A stretch of DNA of 64,000 nucleotides from positions 1 to 64,000 of the forward strand of contig NZ_NFHD01000012.1 in assembly GCF_002159185.1 (NCBI RefSeq). Reading direction: 5' to 3'. Numbering within the stretch: position 1 is the first letter of the stretch; the number at the start of each line of letters is the position of its first letter. This DNA comes from Gemmiger sp. An87. Lineage in GTDB: Bacteria; Bacillota; Clostridia; Oscillospirales; Ruminococcaceae. Under the pieces are notes generated by a model. That model was not told the origin of the DNA. It searched no databases and saw only the letters and a list, made by a program, of their open reading frames with translations. Made by a program: the position numbers and the translations under genes. Below are positions 8,168 to 16,533 of the stretch, piece after piece.

Positions 8168-9022
8168 TCAGGGCTGCAGGGCCAGCAGCATCTCCCGCAC
8201 GATCTTGCAGGCCACGATGGTGGACACACCGCTCTGGTCGTAATGGGGGCTCAGCTCGTTCACGTCGCAGCCCACCACCTTGGCCCGGCTGCACACCAGG
8301 GTCACCGCCTGACGCAGCGCATCAAAGGTCACGCCGCCGGGCTCGGGGGTGCCGGTGCCCGGGAAGATGGAGGGGTCCATCACGTCCAGGTCCACGGTGA
8401 AGTAAACCGGCTTGCCCTCCAGTTCCTTCAAGGTCTCTTCCAGGCCCTCAAAGTCAAACCGGCGGGTGCTCACATGGGTACGGCCCCAGCTGAATTCCTC
8501 CCGGTCGCCGGAGCGGATGCCGAACTGGTGAATGCGGCCATCGCCCACCAGTTCCCAGCAGCGGCGCAGTACACAGGCGTGGGAGAGCTTGGCGCCCAGG
8601 TAATCGTCCCGCAGATCGGCGTGGGCATCAAAGTGGATGATGTGCACATCCGGGTACATGGCGGCCACCGCACGGAAGGCACCCAGGGTCACCAGATGCT
8701 CGCCCCCCAGCATGAAGGGCCGCTTGCTGGCGTGCAGGACGTGGCGGGTGCGCTCCTCGATACGGTCCAGCGCCTTGTTCACATCGCCGAAGCACAGCTC
8801 CAGATCGCCCAGATCGATCACATTGGCGTCCTCCAGGTCCTTGTCCTGGTAGGGGCTGTAGCTCTCGATGCCGTAGGACTCGTGGCGGATGGCCGCGCTG
8901 CCGAACCGGGTGCCCGGCCGGTAGGAGGTGGTGGAATCAAAGGGTGCGCCGAACAGCATGGTGGACGCGAAACGGGGGCCCTTGTCGCACCCCATGAAAA
9001 CCTCAACATTCTTGCTCAACAT
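8168..9022 (-). CDS. speB: Agmatinase (ureohydrolase family)
   Basis: The 284-residue protein carries the binuclear manganese ligands of ureohydrolases: GGEH near the start of the core, HFDAHADLRDDY, and DLDVMDPSIFPGTG. It converts agmatine to putrescine and urea, directly downstream of the arginine decarboxylase in the pathway. Its start overlaps the end of speE by 20 bases. Formiminoglutamase or guanidinobutyrase are conceivable by sequence, but the operon supports agmatinase. Confidence 0.93.
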   Translation of the reverse strand: MLSKNVEVFMGCDKGPRFASTMLFGAPFDSTTSYRPGTRFGSAAIRHESYGIESYSPYQDKDLEDANVIDLGDLELCFGDVNKALDRIEERTRHVLHASKRPFMLGGEHLVTLGAFRAVAAMYPDVHIIHFDAHADLRDDYLGAKLSHACVLRRCWELVGDGRIHQFGIRSGDREEFSWGRTHVSTRRFDFEGLEETLKELEGKPVYFTVDLDVMDPSIFPGTGTPEPGGVTFDALRQAVTLVCSRAKVVGCDVNELSPHYDQSGVSTIVACKIVREMLLALQP

Positions 9023-9863
9023 CTCTTAAAAGCTCCTCTACGTATGCGGGCAGGTAAAACGCGCCCTTGTGCAGTGTGGTGGTGTAATAGCGGCAGGTCA
9101 GCCCGCGCATGTTCCAGCGGGTCTCATCCAGATCCCGCAGCGGGTGATACTTCTTGGAGGCAAAGCCGAACAGCCAGTGCCCGGAGGGATAGGTGGGAAT
9201 GTGCGCCTGGTACACCCGGCTGATAGGGAAGGATTCCACAATCCGCTTGTGGGCCCGCTGGCAGGCCACCGCATCCTCGGCGTAGAAGGGGCTCTCATGC
9301 TGGTTGACCATGATGCCGTCCTCCCGCAGGGCGTTGTAGCAGCTGCCGTAGAACTCCCGGGTGAACAGGCCCTCGCCGGGGCCGAAGGGGTCGGTGGAGT
9401 CCACGATGATCAGGTCGTACTGATCCTTGCAGGAGCGGATGAACCGCACACCGTCCTCGTAGTGGATGGTCAGACGGGGATCGTTCAGCCGGCAGGAGGT
9501 CTGGGGCAGATACTTCTTGCATACCTCCACCACCAGCGGGTCAATCTCCACCATGTCGATGTGCTCAATCTCCGGGTAGCGGGTCAGTTCGCGGATCACG
9601 CCGCCGTCGCCCGCGCCGATGACCAGCACATCCCGCACCTTGGGATGTACCGCCATGGGCACATGGGTGATCATCTCGTGGTAGATGAACTCATCCTTTT
9701 CGGTGAGCATCATATAACCGTCCAGCGTCAGAAAGCGGCCGAACTCCGGCGCTTCAAACACGTCGATGCGCTGGAATTCGCTCTTGCCGCTGAACAGCTG
9801 CTTGTCCACCTTGATGGACAGCTTCACGTTCGGGGTCTGTGCCTCGGAAAACCAAAAATCCAT
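9003..9863 (-). CDS. speE: Spermidine synthase (polyamine aminopropyltransferase)
   Basis: The 286-residue protein opens with the small N-terminal beta domain and has the aminopropyltransferase signatures LVIGAGDGGVIREL, MVEIDPLVVE, and the catalytic IIVDSTDPFGPGEGLF. It transfers aminopropyl from decarboxylated AdoMet (made by SpeD) to putrescine, giving spermidine and methylthioadenosine. It sits 13 bases after speA. Coexistence with a carboxyspermidine pathway in one operon is unusual. Confidence 0.94.
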   Translation of the reverse strand: MDFWFSEAQTPNVKLSIKVDKQLFSGKSEFQRIDVFEAPEFGRFLTLDGYMMLTEKDEFIYHEMITHVPMAVHPKVRDVLVIGAGDGGVIRELTRYPEIEHIDMVEIDPLVVEVCKKYLPQTSCRLNDPRLTIHYEDGVRFIRSCKDQYDLIIVDSTDPFGPGEGLFTREFYGSCYNALREDGIMVNQHESPFYAEDAVACQRAHKRIVESFPISRVYQAHIPTYPSGHWLFGFASKKYHPLRDLDETRWNMRGLTCRYYTTTLHKGAFYLPAYVEELLRDVEQEC

Positions 9864-9876
9864 CGCTTCCTCCTTC

Positions 9877-11325
9877 TTATTTGAGCACGTTCAGCCGCAG
9901 GATGTCCGCATCCTCGGGGCCGGTCATGGAGCAGCCCTTGGCCTTCGCGTACTGAATGTAGTCCAGAATCTCCTTGGTGATGCGCTCGCCGGGGGCCAGA
10001 ATGGGAATTCCCGGAGGATAGCACATCACGAATTCGCTGCAGATGCGGCCCGCGGTGTCCTCAATGGGCAGCGACTCCTTCTCGGCGTAGAAGGCCTCCT
10101 GGGGGGAAGCCGCCACGATGGGGTCGATGTACTCCTGCTGCATCAGGCCCGCCTTGCTGCCGCCAAACCGGCGGCGCACCTCGGCCAGCGCGCTCACCAG
10201 CCGCTCCACCTCACGGGGACGGTCACCGATGGACAGATAAGCCAGGATATTACCCAGGTCACCAAATTCGATCTGGATGTCGTATTCGTCCCGCAGCAGA
10301 TCGTAGACCTCAATGCCGGCCAGACCCACATCCAGCGTGTTCACCGAAAGCTTAGTGGTATCGAAATCAAAGATGCTGTCGCCGTTGCACAGCTCCTTGG
10401 AGAAGGCGTAGTAGCCGCCGATGGCGTTGATCTCCTTGCGGGCGTATTCCGCCAGCTCGCTCACCCGCTTGAACTCCTGCTTGCCCCGCAGCGCCAGATT
10501 CCGCCGGGAGATGTCCAGGCTGGACAGCAGCAGATAGGAGCCGCTGGTGGTTTGGGTTAGGTTGATGATCTGACGCACATGGCCCTCTGGCATGGCCGGA
10601 CCGGTAAGCAGCAGCGAACTCTGGGTCAGACTGCCGCCGGATTTGTGCATGGAGACCGCAGCCATATCCGCCCCTGCCGCCATGGCGGAAACCGGCAAGT
10701 TTTCGCCGAAATAGAAGTGGGTACCGTGGGCCTCATCCGCCAGGCAGAGCATACCGTTATCGTGCGCCAGCTTCACGATGCTGCGCAGGTCCGAGCAGAT
10801 GCCGTAGTAGGTGGGATTGTTCACCAGCACGGCCTTGGCGTCCGGATTTTCCCGGATGGCCTTTTCCACCGCAGAGACGCTCATGCCCAGCGGGATGCCC
10901 AGCCGGTGGTCGCATTCCGGGTTCACATACACCGGCACCGCGCCGCACAGCACCATGGCGCCCATCACACTGCGGTGCACGTTGCGGGGCAGAATGATCT
11001 TTTCACCCCGTTTGGCCACCGACAGGATCATGCTCTGCACCGCGCTGGTGGTGCCGCCCACCATCAGAAATGCGTGGGCCGCCCCGAAGGCCTGCGCGGC
11101 CAGAATCTCCGCGTCACGGATCACCGAGATCGGGTGGCACAGGTTGTCCAGCGGCTTCATGGAGTTCACGTCCATGCTCACACACTGCTGGCCCAGCAGC
11201 TCCACCAGCTCCGGATTTCCTCGCCCGCGCTTGTGGCCGGGCACGTCAAAGGGCACCACCCGCATCTTGCCGAAGCGCTCCAGCGCCTCGTAGATGGGGG
11301 CCCTTTGCTGATCCAAACGTTCCAA
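9877..11325 (-). CDS. speA: Arginine decarboxylase, PLP fold-I (Orn/Lys/Arg decarboxylase family)
   Basis: This 482-residue short form resembles Bacillus SpeA and lacks the N-terminal wing domain of enterobacterial inducible enzymes. Visible motifs: FDVPGHKRGRGNPE at the N-terminus, DEAHGTHFYF, the PLP-lysine segment SMHKSGGSLTQS, and PPGIPILAPGE near the C-terminus. Position between speD and speE, with speB downstream, makes arginine the likely substrate (arginine to agmatine). Lysine or ornithine cannot be excluded from sequence. The start follows a CAGGGGGAG ribosome site and lies 23 bases after speD. Confidence 0.9.
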   Translation of the reverse strand: MERLDQQRAPIYEALERFGKMRVVPFDVPGHKRGRGNPELVELLGQQCVSMDVNSMKPLDNLCHPISVIRDAEILAAQAFGAAHAFLMVGGTTSAVQSMILSVAKRGEKIILPRNVHRSVMGAMVLCGAVPVYVNPECDHRLGIPLGMSVSAVEKAIRENPDAKAVLVNNPTYYGICSDLRSIVKLAHDNGMLCLADEAHGTHFYFGENLPVSAMAAGADMAAVSMHKSGGSLTQSSLLLTGPAMPEGHVRQIINLTQTTSGSYLLLSSLDISRRNLALRGKQEFKRVSELAEYARKEINAIGGYYAFSKELCNGDSIFDFDTTKLSVNTLDVGLAGIEVYDLLRDEYDIQIEFGDLGNILAYLSIGDRPREVERLVSALAEVRRRFGGSKAGLMQQEYIDPIVAASPQEAFYAEKESLPIEDTAGRICSEFVMCYPPGIPILAPGERITKEILDYIQYAKAKGCSMTGPEDADILRLNVLK

Positions 11326-11348
11326 TTCTTTCTCCCCCTGCCTGTTGT

Positions 11349-12107
11349 TTAGTATATATTGCGTCCGCTGAAGATCTCGATCATCTCGCGGCGCAGGTTG
11401 TTCATGATCTCCAGCCGGGTTTTTGGCGGGAGCTCATACACATCGGTCTTGAACAGATAGTTCTGCAGGTCCACTTCCTTGAGCATCATCTTGGTGTGGA
11501 AGATGTTCGCGTCGTAGACGTTAATGTCCACCGCGTCGTACCGGCGCAGCAGCTCCGGCTCGATGTAGTCCTGGATGCTGTTCACCTTGTGGTCCAGGAA
11601 CAGCTTGCGGCCGTTCATGTCCCGGGTAAAGCCACGCACCCGGTAGTCCATGGTGATGATGTCCGAATCGAAGGAGCGGATCAGATAATCCAGCGTGGAC
11701 AGCGGGGTGATCTCGCCGCAGGTGGCCACGTCAATGTCCACCCGGAAGGTGGCCAGACAGGTCTCCGGATGATATTCCGGGTAGGTGTGCACTGTTACAT
11801 GGCTTTTGTCCAGGTGGGCCAGCTGGGTCTCACCGGAGGGCAGCATGCTGCCCTCCGCAATCAGAATGGTCACCGACGCGCCCTGGGGGTCGTAGTCCTG
11901 CCGGGCAATGTTCAGCACCTTGGCGCCGATCATATCGGTGAGGGTGGTGAGGATGTTGGTCAGTCGCTCGGAGTTGTACTGCTCGTCAATGTAGGCGATG
12001 TAGTCCTTCTGTTCCCGGGCGGTCTTTGCGTAGCATACGTCGTAGATGTTGAAGCTCAGTGCTTTGGTCAGGTTGTTAAACCCGTACAGTTTCAGCTTTT
12101 CTCCCAT
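11349..12107 (-). CDS. speD: S-adenosylmethionine decarboxylase proenzyme (pyruvoyl-dependent)
   Basis: The start at 12107 is chosen because AGGAGGAGA lies at 12111-12119 and the protein then begins [20 protein letters not shown], as expected for the roughly 260-residue E. coli-type enzyme. The chain self-cleaves between K101 and S102 in [13 protein letters not shown], and the serine becomes the pyruvoyl cofactor. Other family blocks include [16 protein letters not shown] and [11 protein letters not shown]. It supplies decarboxylated AdoMet to SpeE. Some SpeD homologues have become arginine or ornithine decarboxylases, but the adjacent speE favours the classical role. The reading frame stays open upstream to 12563 through the leader. 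Confidence 0.92.
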   Translation of the reverse strand: MGEKLKLYGFNNLTKALSFNIYDVCYAKTAREQKDYIAYIDEQYNSERLTNILTTLTDMIGAKVLNIARQDYDPQGASVTILIAEGSMLPSGETQLAHLDKSHVTVHTYPEYHPETCLATFRVDIDVATCGEITPLSTLDYLIRSFDSDIITMDYRVRGFTRDMNGRKLFLDHKVNSIQDYIEPELLRRYDAVDINVYDANIFHTKMMLKEVDLQNYLFKTDVYELPPKTRLEIMNNLRREMIEIFSGRNIY

Positions 12108-12573
12108 CGGTCTCCTCCTGAAATTGACATCGCCCTTTTCCGGCCCGGCGGCAACAAAAAAACAGGCAATGTGTATTTTTGCATACACATTGCCTGTAAA
12201 CGAATCTTGCTTTGATCGTGAAGCGCCCGCGCGGTTCGCCAAAAAGCCCGGTACTTTACCGGAGCGCAGCGAAGCAGCGCAAAAGAGCGGCCGCCTGGGC
12301 ACAGCCCGGCTTGCTTTCACACAGAGTCTATATAGCAAATACTTACTTTTACTACTCTTATTGACCGTTTTACAAGTTGATGTACGCAGAATACGCACTG
12401 GTTGTAAAGTAACCAACTTATAAAATTGAGCTTTTAACTCAATCAATAATGGCGGTATCGCACCGCCCATCGGCAGTTGACCCGGCTGTCCGTATGGCCT
12501 TGACCCAAACTGAAATGGGTGGTCAGAAGAAATATTTGCATGGATACTCTGTATGAAACTCATATCTCATGAC
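12108..12573 (-). promoter_or_regulatory. Long structured 5' leader of the polyamine operon
   Basis: From the predicted start near 12573 to the speD ATG there are about 465 nt, far longer than other leaders here. Hairpins visible on the minus strand: an imperfect one at 12474-12512 containing two GGGTCAA copies; GGCGGT/ACCGCC at 12451-12467; TTGAG/CTCAA at 12426-12442; a CGGTA/TACCG stem at 12247-12263 followed by TTTTT; and a strong terminator at 12156-12197. A terminator between promoter and first gene is the layout of riboswitches and attenuators. I do not recognise a known class. A dispersed repeat inserted ahead of speD is an alternative explanation for part of it. Confidence 0.6.
12156..12197 (-). 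terminator. Intrinsic terminator/attenuator upstream of speD
   Basis: A perfect 15-bp stem (ACAGGCAATGTGTAT with its complement) and a six-base loop are followed on the minus strand by seven T. It ends about 50 nt before the speD start, so readthrough is required for operon expression unless a further promoter exists downstream. Confidence 0.85.
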
Positions 12574-12579
12574 GAAAAA

Positions 12580-12609
12580 AGTATACCCCGTTTTTTCACC
12601 GTTTGTCAA
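12580..12609 (-). promoter_or_regulatory. Sigma-70 promoter of the polyamine operon
   Basis: TTGACA (12604-12609) is separated by 18 bp from TATACT (12580-12585) on the minus strand. It is one of the best promoter matches in the window. Confidence 0.8.
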
Positions 12610-12691
12610 CGGCTTTTTTCTCTTTTTAGCAATTTTTTTAACGGGCACTTTTCCCTGCTTTTTTCATGGGATTTTCCAGCATTTGGAATAA

Positions 12692-13024
12692 TTATACATG
12701 CATCAGATGCAGTCCGTTTGCCTCCATCAGCGCCTGCATTTCCGCGTCGGTGAGGCTGTATTCCACCTTCTTGGTCATTTCTTCATCGGCGAAAGCAGCC
12801 ACCCAGCCGCCCTCGGCCTGCTGGCAGAAGGCCACGGTGTCCGCAGGGTCCAGCCCCTGCCCGGCCAGCTGTTGGCACAGCGGCTCAGACAGCTGCACAT
12901 ACACAAAAAAAGTGGTCAATCCGTGGCCACCATTGTATTGAAACGCCCCTTTCACACTGCCCTCTTGGGCACCAGCCGTCCGGGGATGAATGGCCTGTAA
13001 CCAGGCCGGCTCCATTGCTTCCAT
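12692..13024 (-). CDS. Small protein of unknown function
   Basis: The 110-residue protein starts at 13024, seven bases after AGGAGG; an upstream in-frame ATG at 13057 lacks such a site. It is acidic, with a hydrophobic segment around GHGLTTFFVYVQLSEPLC and an ending like YSLTDAEMQALMEANGL. No signal peptide, membrane helix or known motif is seen. It lies upstream of the speD promoter on the same strand, without an obvious terminator between them. Confidence 0.65.
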   Translation of the reverse strand: MEAMEPAWLQAIHPRTAGAQEGSVKGAFQYNGGHGLTTFFVYVQLSEPLCQQLAGQGLDPADTVAFCQQAEGGWVAAFADEEMTKKVEYSLTDAEMQALMEANGLHLMHV

Positions 13025-13238
13025 ATCATTGCCTCCTGTTCTGAGCGTGCAAAGCATGCCCGCTGGTTTCTATTTTACGCCCCGCCTTTTGCAAATCGCA
13101 AGCCCCACCGCACTTTTGTGTTTGTTTATTCACAGAATGCAGGTTTTCATGCAATGATTTGTGCAAAAGAACACTGCCCTTTTGTGCGCTGATATGCTAT
13201 GATAAAAAAGGATGTTTTGAATAAAGGAGAGGATTTCC

Positions 13239-14390
13239 ATGAGAAATTACATCGCCCGCCGGTTTCAGACCGCGCAGGACAGCGTGATGGCCAGCGCCGC
13301 CGCCGAGAAAGGTGCATACAGCGACCTGATCGACCTGAGCATTGGCGACACCGATTTCACCACCGACGAACGTATCATCCGCGCCGCCATGGAGGACGCC
13401 CTGGCCGGGCATACCCACTATACCTCGCCTCAGGGCGACCCGGAGCTGATCGACGAGATCCGTACTTATTATAAAACCGCTCACAACATGGACCTTGCGC
13501 GGGAGCAGGTGTTCATCTCCGCCTCCAGCTGCTTCGGCATGGAGCTGGCGCTCATGAGCATTCTGGACCCGGGCGACGAGGTAATTCTCTTCGCGCCCTA
13601 CTTCTCCCCCTACAAAGAGCAGGTGGAGCTGACCGGCGGCGTGGCCGTGGAGGTGCCCTGCCTGGAAGAGGAGGGCTTTGCCATCAACGCCCAGCGGCTG
13701 CGGGCCGCCATTACCCCCCGCACCAAGGCCATGATCGTGAATAACCCCTGCAACCCCACCGGCGCGGCCTACGACATGCAGACCTACCAGACCCTGGCTC
13801 AGGTGGCCGAGGAGTTCGACCTGGTGGTGATTCTGGACGAGATCTACACCGATTACATGTTCGATCAGCCTTTCCGGCCCTTCCGCGGCCTGCCCGGTAT
13901 GGCACAGCGCAGTATCACGCTGAACAGCTTCTCTAAGAACTACATCATGACCGGCTGGCGCGTGGGCTCCATCATTGCCGAGCCCGCGGTGATCGACACC
14001 ATCAAGCGCATCAACGAGAACATGGTCTACTCGGCGCCCTCGGTGTCTCAGCGGGCGGCCATCCACGCGCTGCGGCTGCGCGGCGAAATCGGCGATAAAT
14101 ACACCGGCGAATACCGCCGCCGGGTGTTCTACACCGCCGAGCGCATCAATGCCATCCCCAAACTTTCGGTGCGCGAGCCCCAGGGCACCTTCTACCTGTT
14201 CATGAACATCAAGGAAACCGGTCTGGACTCCATTACCTTCTGCCAGAAGTGCGTGAAGGAAGCCCACGTGGCCATGGTGCCCGGCGTAGCCTTCGGCGCG
14301 GCGGGCGAAGGCTATGTGCGCATCGCCTGCACTACCAGCGAGGAAAAGCTGGGTGAGGCCTTCGACCGCATCGCCGCCCTGAAATTCTGA
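13239..14390 (+). CDS. PLP-dependent aminotransferase, class I/II
   Basis: The 383-residue fold-I aminotransferase shows the aspartate-aminotransferase pattern: DLSIGDTDF and HYTSPQGDPEL at the N-terminus, NNPCNPTGAAYD, DEIYTDYMFD, the PLP-lysine segment NSFSKNYIMTGWRVG, and a C-terminal arginine in YVRIACTTSEEKL that binds the substrate carboxylate. Aspartate, tyrosine/phenylalanine or alanine could be the amino donor; sequence alone does not decide. AAAGGAGAGG precedes the ATG. It is a single-gene unit convergent with pth2. Confidence 0.93.
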   Translation: MRNYIARRFQTAQDSVMASAAAEKGAYSDLIDLSIGDTDFTTDERIIRAAMEDALAGHTHYTSPQGDPELIDEIRTYYKTAHNMDLAREQVFISASSCFGMELALMSILDPGDEVILFAPYFSPYKEQVELTGGVAVEVPCLEEEGFAINAQRLRAAITPRTKAMIVNNPCNPTGAAYDMQTYQTLAQVAEEFDLVVILDEIYTDYMFDQPFRPFRGLPGMAQRSITLNSFSKNYIMTGWRVGSIIAEPAVIDTIKRINENMVYSAPSVSQRAAIHALRLRGEIGDKYTGEYRRRVFYTAERINAIPKLSVREPQGTFYLFMNIKETGLDSITFCQKCVKEAHVAMVPGVAFGAAGEGYVRIACTTSEEKLGEAFDRIAALKF

Positions 14391-14399
14391 TCCGGACGC

Positions 14400-14822
14400 T
14401 CAGTACAGGGGCAGGCCGCCGGTGAACTCGTCGGCCTTTTCCGCCGCCAGCGGTTCCAGCGCCAGACAGGTATAGGTGGGCTCGCCGTGGAATTCGGTCA
14501 TACCTGCATCCTGAATCAGGGCGCTGATGACCCCGGCGGCCTGTGCCTTCTCGTGCAGCCGCAGCAGCTCCTCCTCGGAATCCACATACACACAGATCTT
14601 GGCCACTCCCTTGTCGAACCACTCGCTCAGGGGAGTGGCTTCCTGTTTGCTCTCAGCCAGGCCCACCCAGCCGTCGGTCACCTGCACCTGGCCCAGGCGG
14701 CCTTCCTTCTGCAGAGCCATCAGGGTAGCGGTAACGCAGGCATGGCCCGCCTGGGCGGCGATTTTGCCCTTGCGCATCTTCAGATCCCGGCGCATCACAA
14801 TCATCTGCTTGGATGAATACAT
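14400..14822 (-). CDS. Peptidyl-tRNA hydrolase, Pth2 (archaeal/eukaryotic type)
   Basis: The 140-residue protein has the Pth2 signature KMRKGKIAAQAGHACVTA (residues about 16-33) and a DAGMTEF stretch where the family usually has DAGxTQ. Pth2 releases peptides from peptidyl-tRNA that drops off ribosomes and is unrelated in fold to the usual bacterial Pth. A bacterial Pth2 may be a second enzyme or act on other substrates. AAGGAGG lies upstream of the ATG. It ends 9 bases from the convergent aminotransferase. Confidence 0.85.
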   Translation of the reverse strand: MYSSKQMIVMRRDLKMRKGKIAAQAGHACVTATLMALQKEGRLGQVQVTDGWVGLAESKQEATPLSEWFDKGVAKICVYVDSEEELLRLHEKAQAAGVISALIQDAGMTEFHGEPTYTCLALEPLAAEKADEFTGGLPLY

Positions 14823-14946
14823 TCTGGTTCCTCCTTAACGATCGCCGGAGATCAGACGTGCTCCGGCTGTTCCCTGCTATTATACCAGTGCCCGGCCGGT
14901 GCCGCAACGGCACTTTCCTACTCTGCCCAAATAGCACAGCACCATC

Positions 14947-14976
14947 TTGCACGATTCCCTGTGCGGGTGGTATGAT
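14947..14976 (+). promoter_or_regulatory. Sigma-70 promoter for the MATE pump unit
   Basis: TTGCAC (14947-14952) is 18 bp from TATGAT (14971-14976), about 100 bases before the MATE gene. Confidence 0.65.
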
Positions 14977-15077
14977 AGAATTGAAAAAAATATCATCACG
15001 CCGCGGTCCTTTCGGGTACATATTGTGTGCCCGCGGGCCGCTTTTTGTGCGCGATGGGAAAGCGAAGTGGCTATGAT

Positions 15078-16430
15078 ATGACAAACGACCAAAACCTTCT
15101 GACCGTGGGCAGTGTTCCCAAAAAGATGCTGCTGTTCGCGGTGCCCATCTTTTTCAGCAACCTGTTCCAGCAGCTGTACAATGCGGTGGACTCGCTGATC
15201 GTGGGCAACTTCATCGGTGAGCAGGCGCTGGCGGCGGTGGGCTCCTCCTCCAGCCTGATCATGCTGATGATCGGCTTCATCAACGGCGTTTCGCTGGGCG
15301 CGGGCGTTCTGGTAGCCCGGCTTTACGGCGCGCAGGACCACAAGACCCTGAAGCAGGCGGTGCACACCACCGTGGCGCTGGGCTTGTGTGCCGGTGTGCT
15401 GCTCTCGATTCTGGGCGTTATCTTCACACCCCAGATCCTGCGCTGGATGGGCACCCCCGCAGATGTGCTGCCCCAGTCGGTTTTGTATTTCCGGGTCTAT
15501 TCCATGGGTTCGCTTTCGGTGGTCATGTACAACATGGGCGCCAGCATCCTGCAATCGGTGGGCGACAGCCGCAGCCCCATGATCTACCTGATCATCGCCT
15601 CCGTCACCAACGTGGTGCTGGACCTGGTGTTTGTGGCGGGCATGGGCCGCGGCGTGGAAAGCGCCGCCCTGGCCACCATCATCAGTCAGACCCTCTGCGC
15701 CTTCCTGGCCTTCCGCAAGCTGACACTGGTGCAGGCACCTTACCGCATCATCTGGAAGGAGGTTGGCTTCCGGGCCGACATGCTGCGCCAGGTGCTCACA
15801 CTGGGCGTTCCCTCCGGTGTGCAGAACTCGGTGATCTCGCTGGCCAACGTGATCGTGCAGTCCAACATCAACGCCTTCGGCTCCGCCGCCATGGCGGGCT
15901 GCGCTGCCTACAGCCGGGTTGAGGGGTTCGCCTTCCTGCCGGTGACCTGCTTTGCACTGGCGCTTTCCACCTTTGTGAGCCAGAACATCGGCGCGGGCCG
16001 CTTTGACCGGGTGCGGCAGGGCATGCGCTTCGGCCTGATCTGCAGCCCGCTGCTGGCTGAATGCATCGGCCTGTTCATCTTCACCTTCTCGCCCCAGCTG
16101 ATCGGCGCCTTCAACAATGAGCCCCAGGTGGTGGCCTACGGCGTGGCGGACGCCCACACCGTAGCGCTGTTCTACTGCCTGCTGGCTTTCTCTCATTGCT
16201 GTGCAGGCATTCTGCGGGGCATGGGCCGCCCCATCATTCCCATGACCATCATGCTGAGCATCTGGTGTGTGTTGCGCATCTGCTACATTACCATTGCGGT
16301 GCGCCTGATTCCGGACATTCACATGGTCTACTGGGCCTATCCCATCACCTGGACCATCAGCTCGATTCTGTTTGCTTTGTGCCTGACCAAGCTGCGGTTC
16401 CCACCCATGCCCGCTCAGGCGGAAAAATAA
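15078..16430 (+). CDS. MATE family multidrug/Na+ antiporter
   Basis: The 450-residue membrane protein has about 12 hydrophobic helices in two similar halves. It begins MTNDQNLLTVGSVPKKMLLF and contains the MATE-typical NLFQQLYNAVDSLIVGNFIG. The in-frame start at 15027 would add 17 residues not typical of the family, so 15078 is preferred, although its ribosome site is weak. MATE pumps export cationic drugs or metabolites in exchange for Na+ or H+. It heads a plus-strand group with the BMP fusion and the phosphoesterase. Confidence 0.9.
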   Translation: MTNDQNLLTVGSVPKKMLLFAVPIFFSNLFQQLYNAVDSLIVGNFIGEQALAAVGSSSSLIMLMIGFINGVSLGAGVLVARLYGAQDHKTLKQAVHTTVALGLCAGVLLSILGVIFTPQILRWMGTPADVLPQSVLYFRVYSMGSLSVVMYNMGASILQSVGDSRSPMIYLIIASVTNVVLDLVFVAGMGRGVESAALATIISQTLCAFLAFRKLTLVQAPYRIIWKEVGFRADMLRQVLTLGVPSGVQNSVISLANVIVQSNINAFGSAAMAGCAAYSRVEGFAFLPVTCFALALSTFVSQNIGAGRFDRVRQGMRFGLICSPLLAECIGLFIFTFSPQLIGAFNNEPQVVAYGVADAHTVALFYCLLAFSHCCAGILRGMGRPIIPMTIMLSIWCVLRICYITIAVRLIPDIHMVYWAYPITWTISSILFALCLTKLRFPPMPAQAEK

Positions 16431-16533
16431 AGCCGGACGGGTATTGTAATTTGCCAGAACATGCTTTACCATTAAGTGGGGCTGCTATAGCGGCCCTGCG
16501 ATTCAGCTTCTTATTGTTAAGGAGGGATCTTAT

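Noticed and set aside
11349-12563. 404-residue SpeD start at 12563
   Set aside because: SpeD family length and the AGGAGGAGA site support 12107; the upstream frame is treated as leader, with the open frame reported as a finding.
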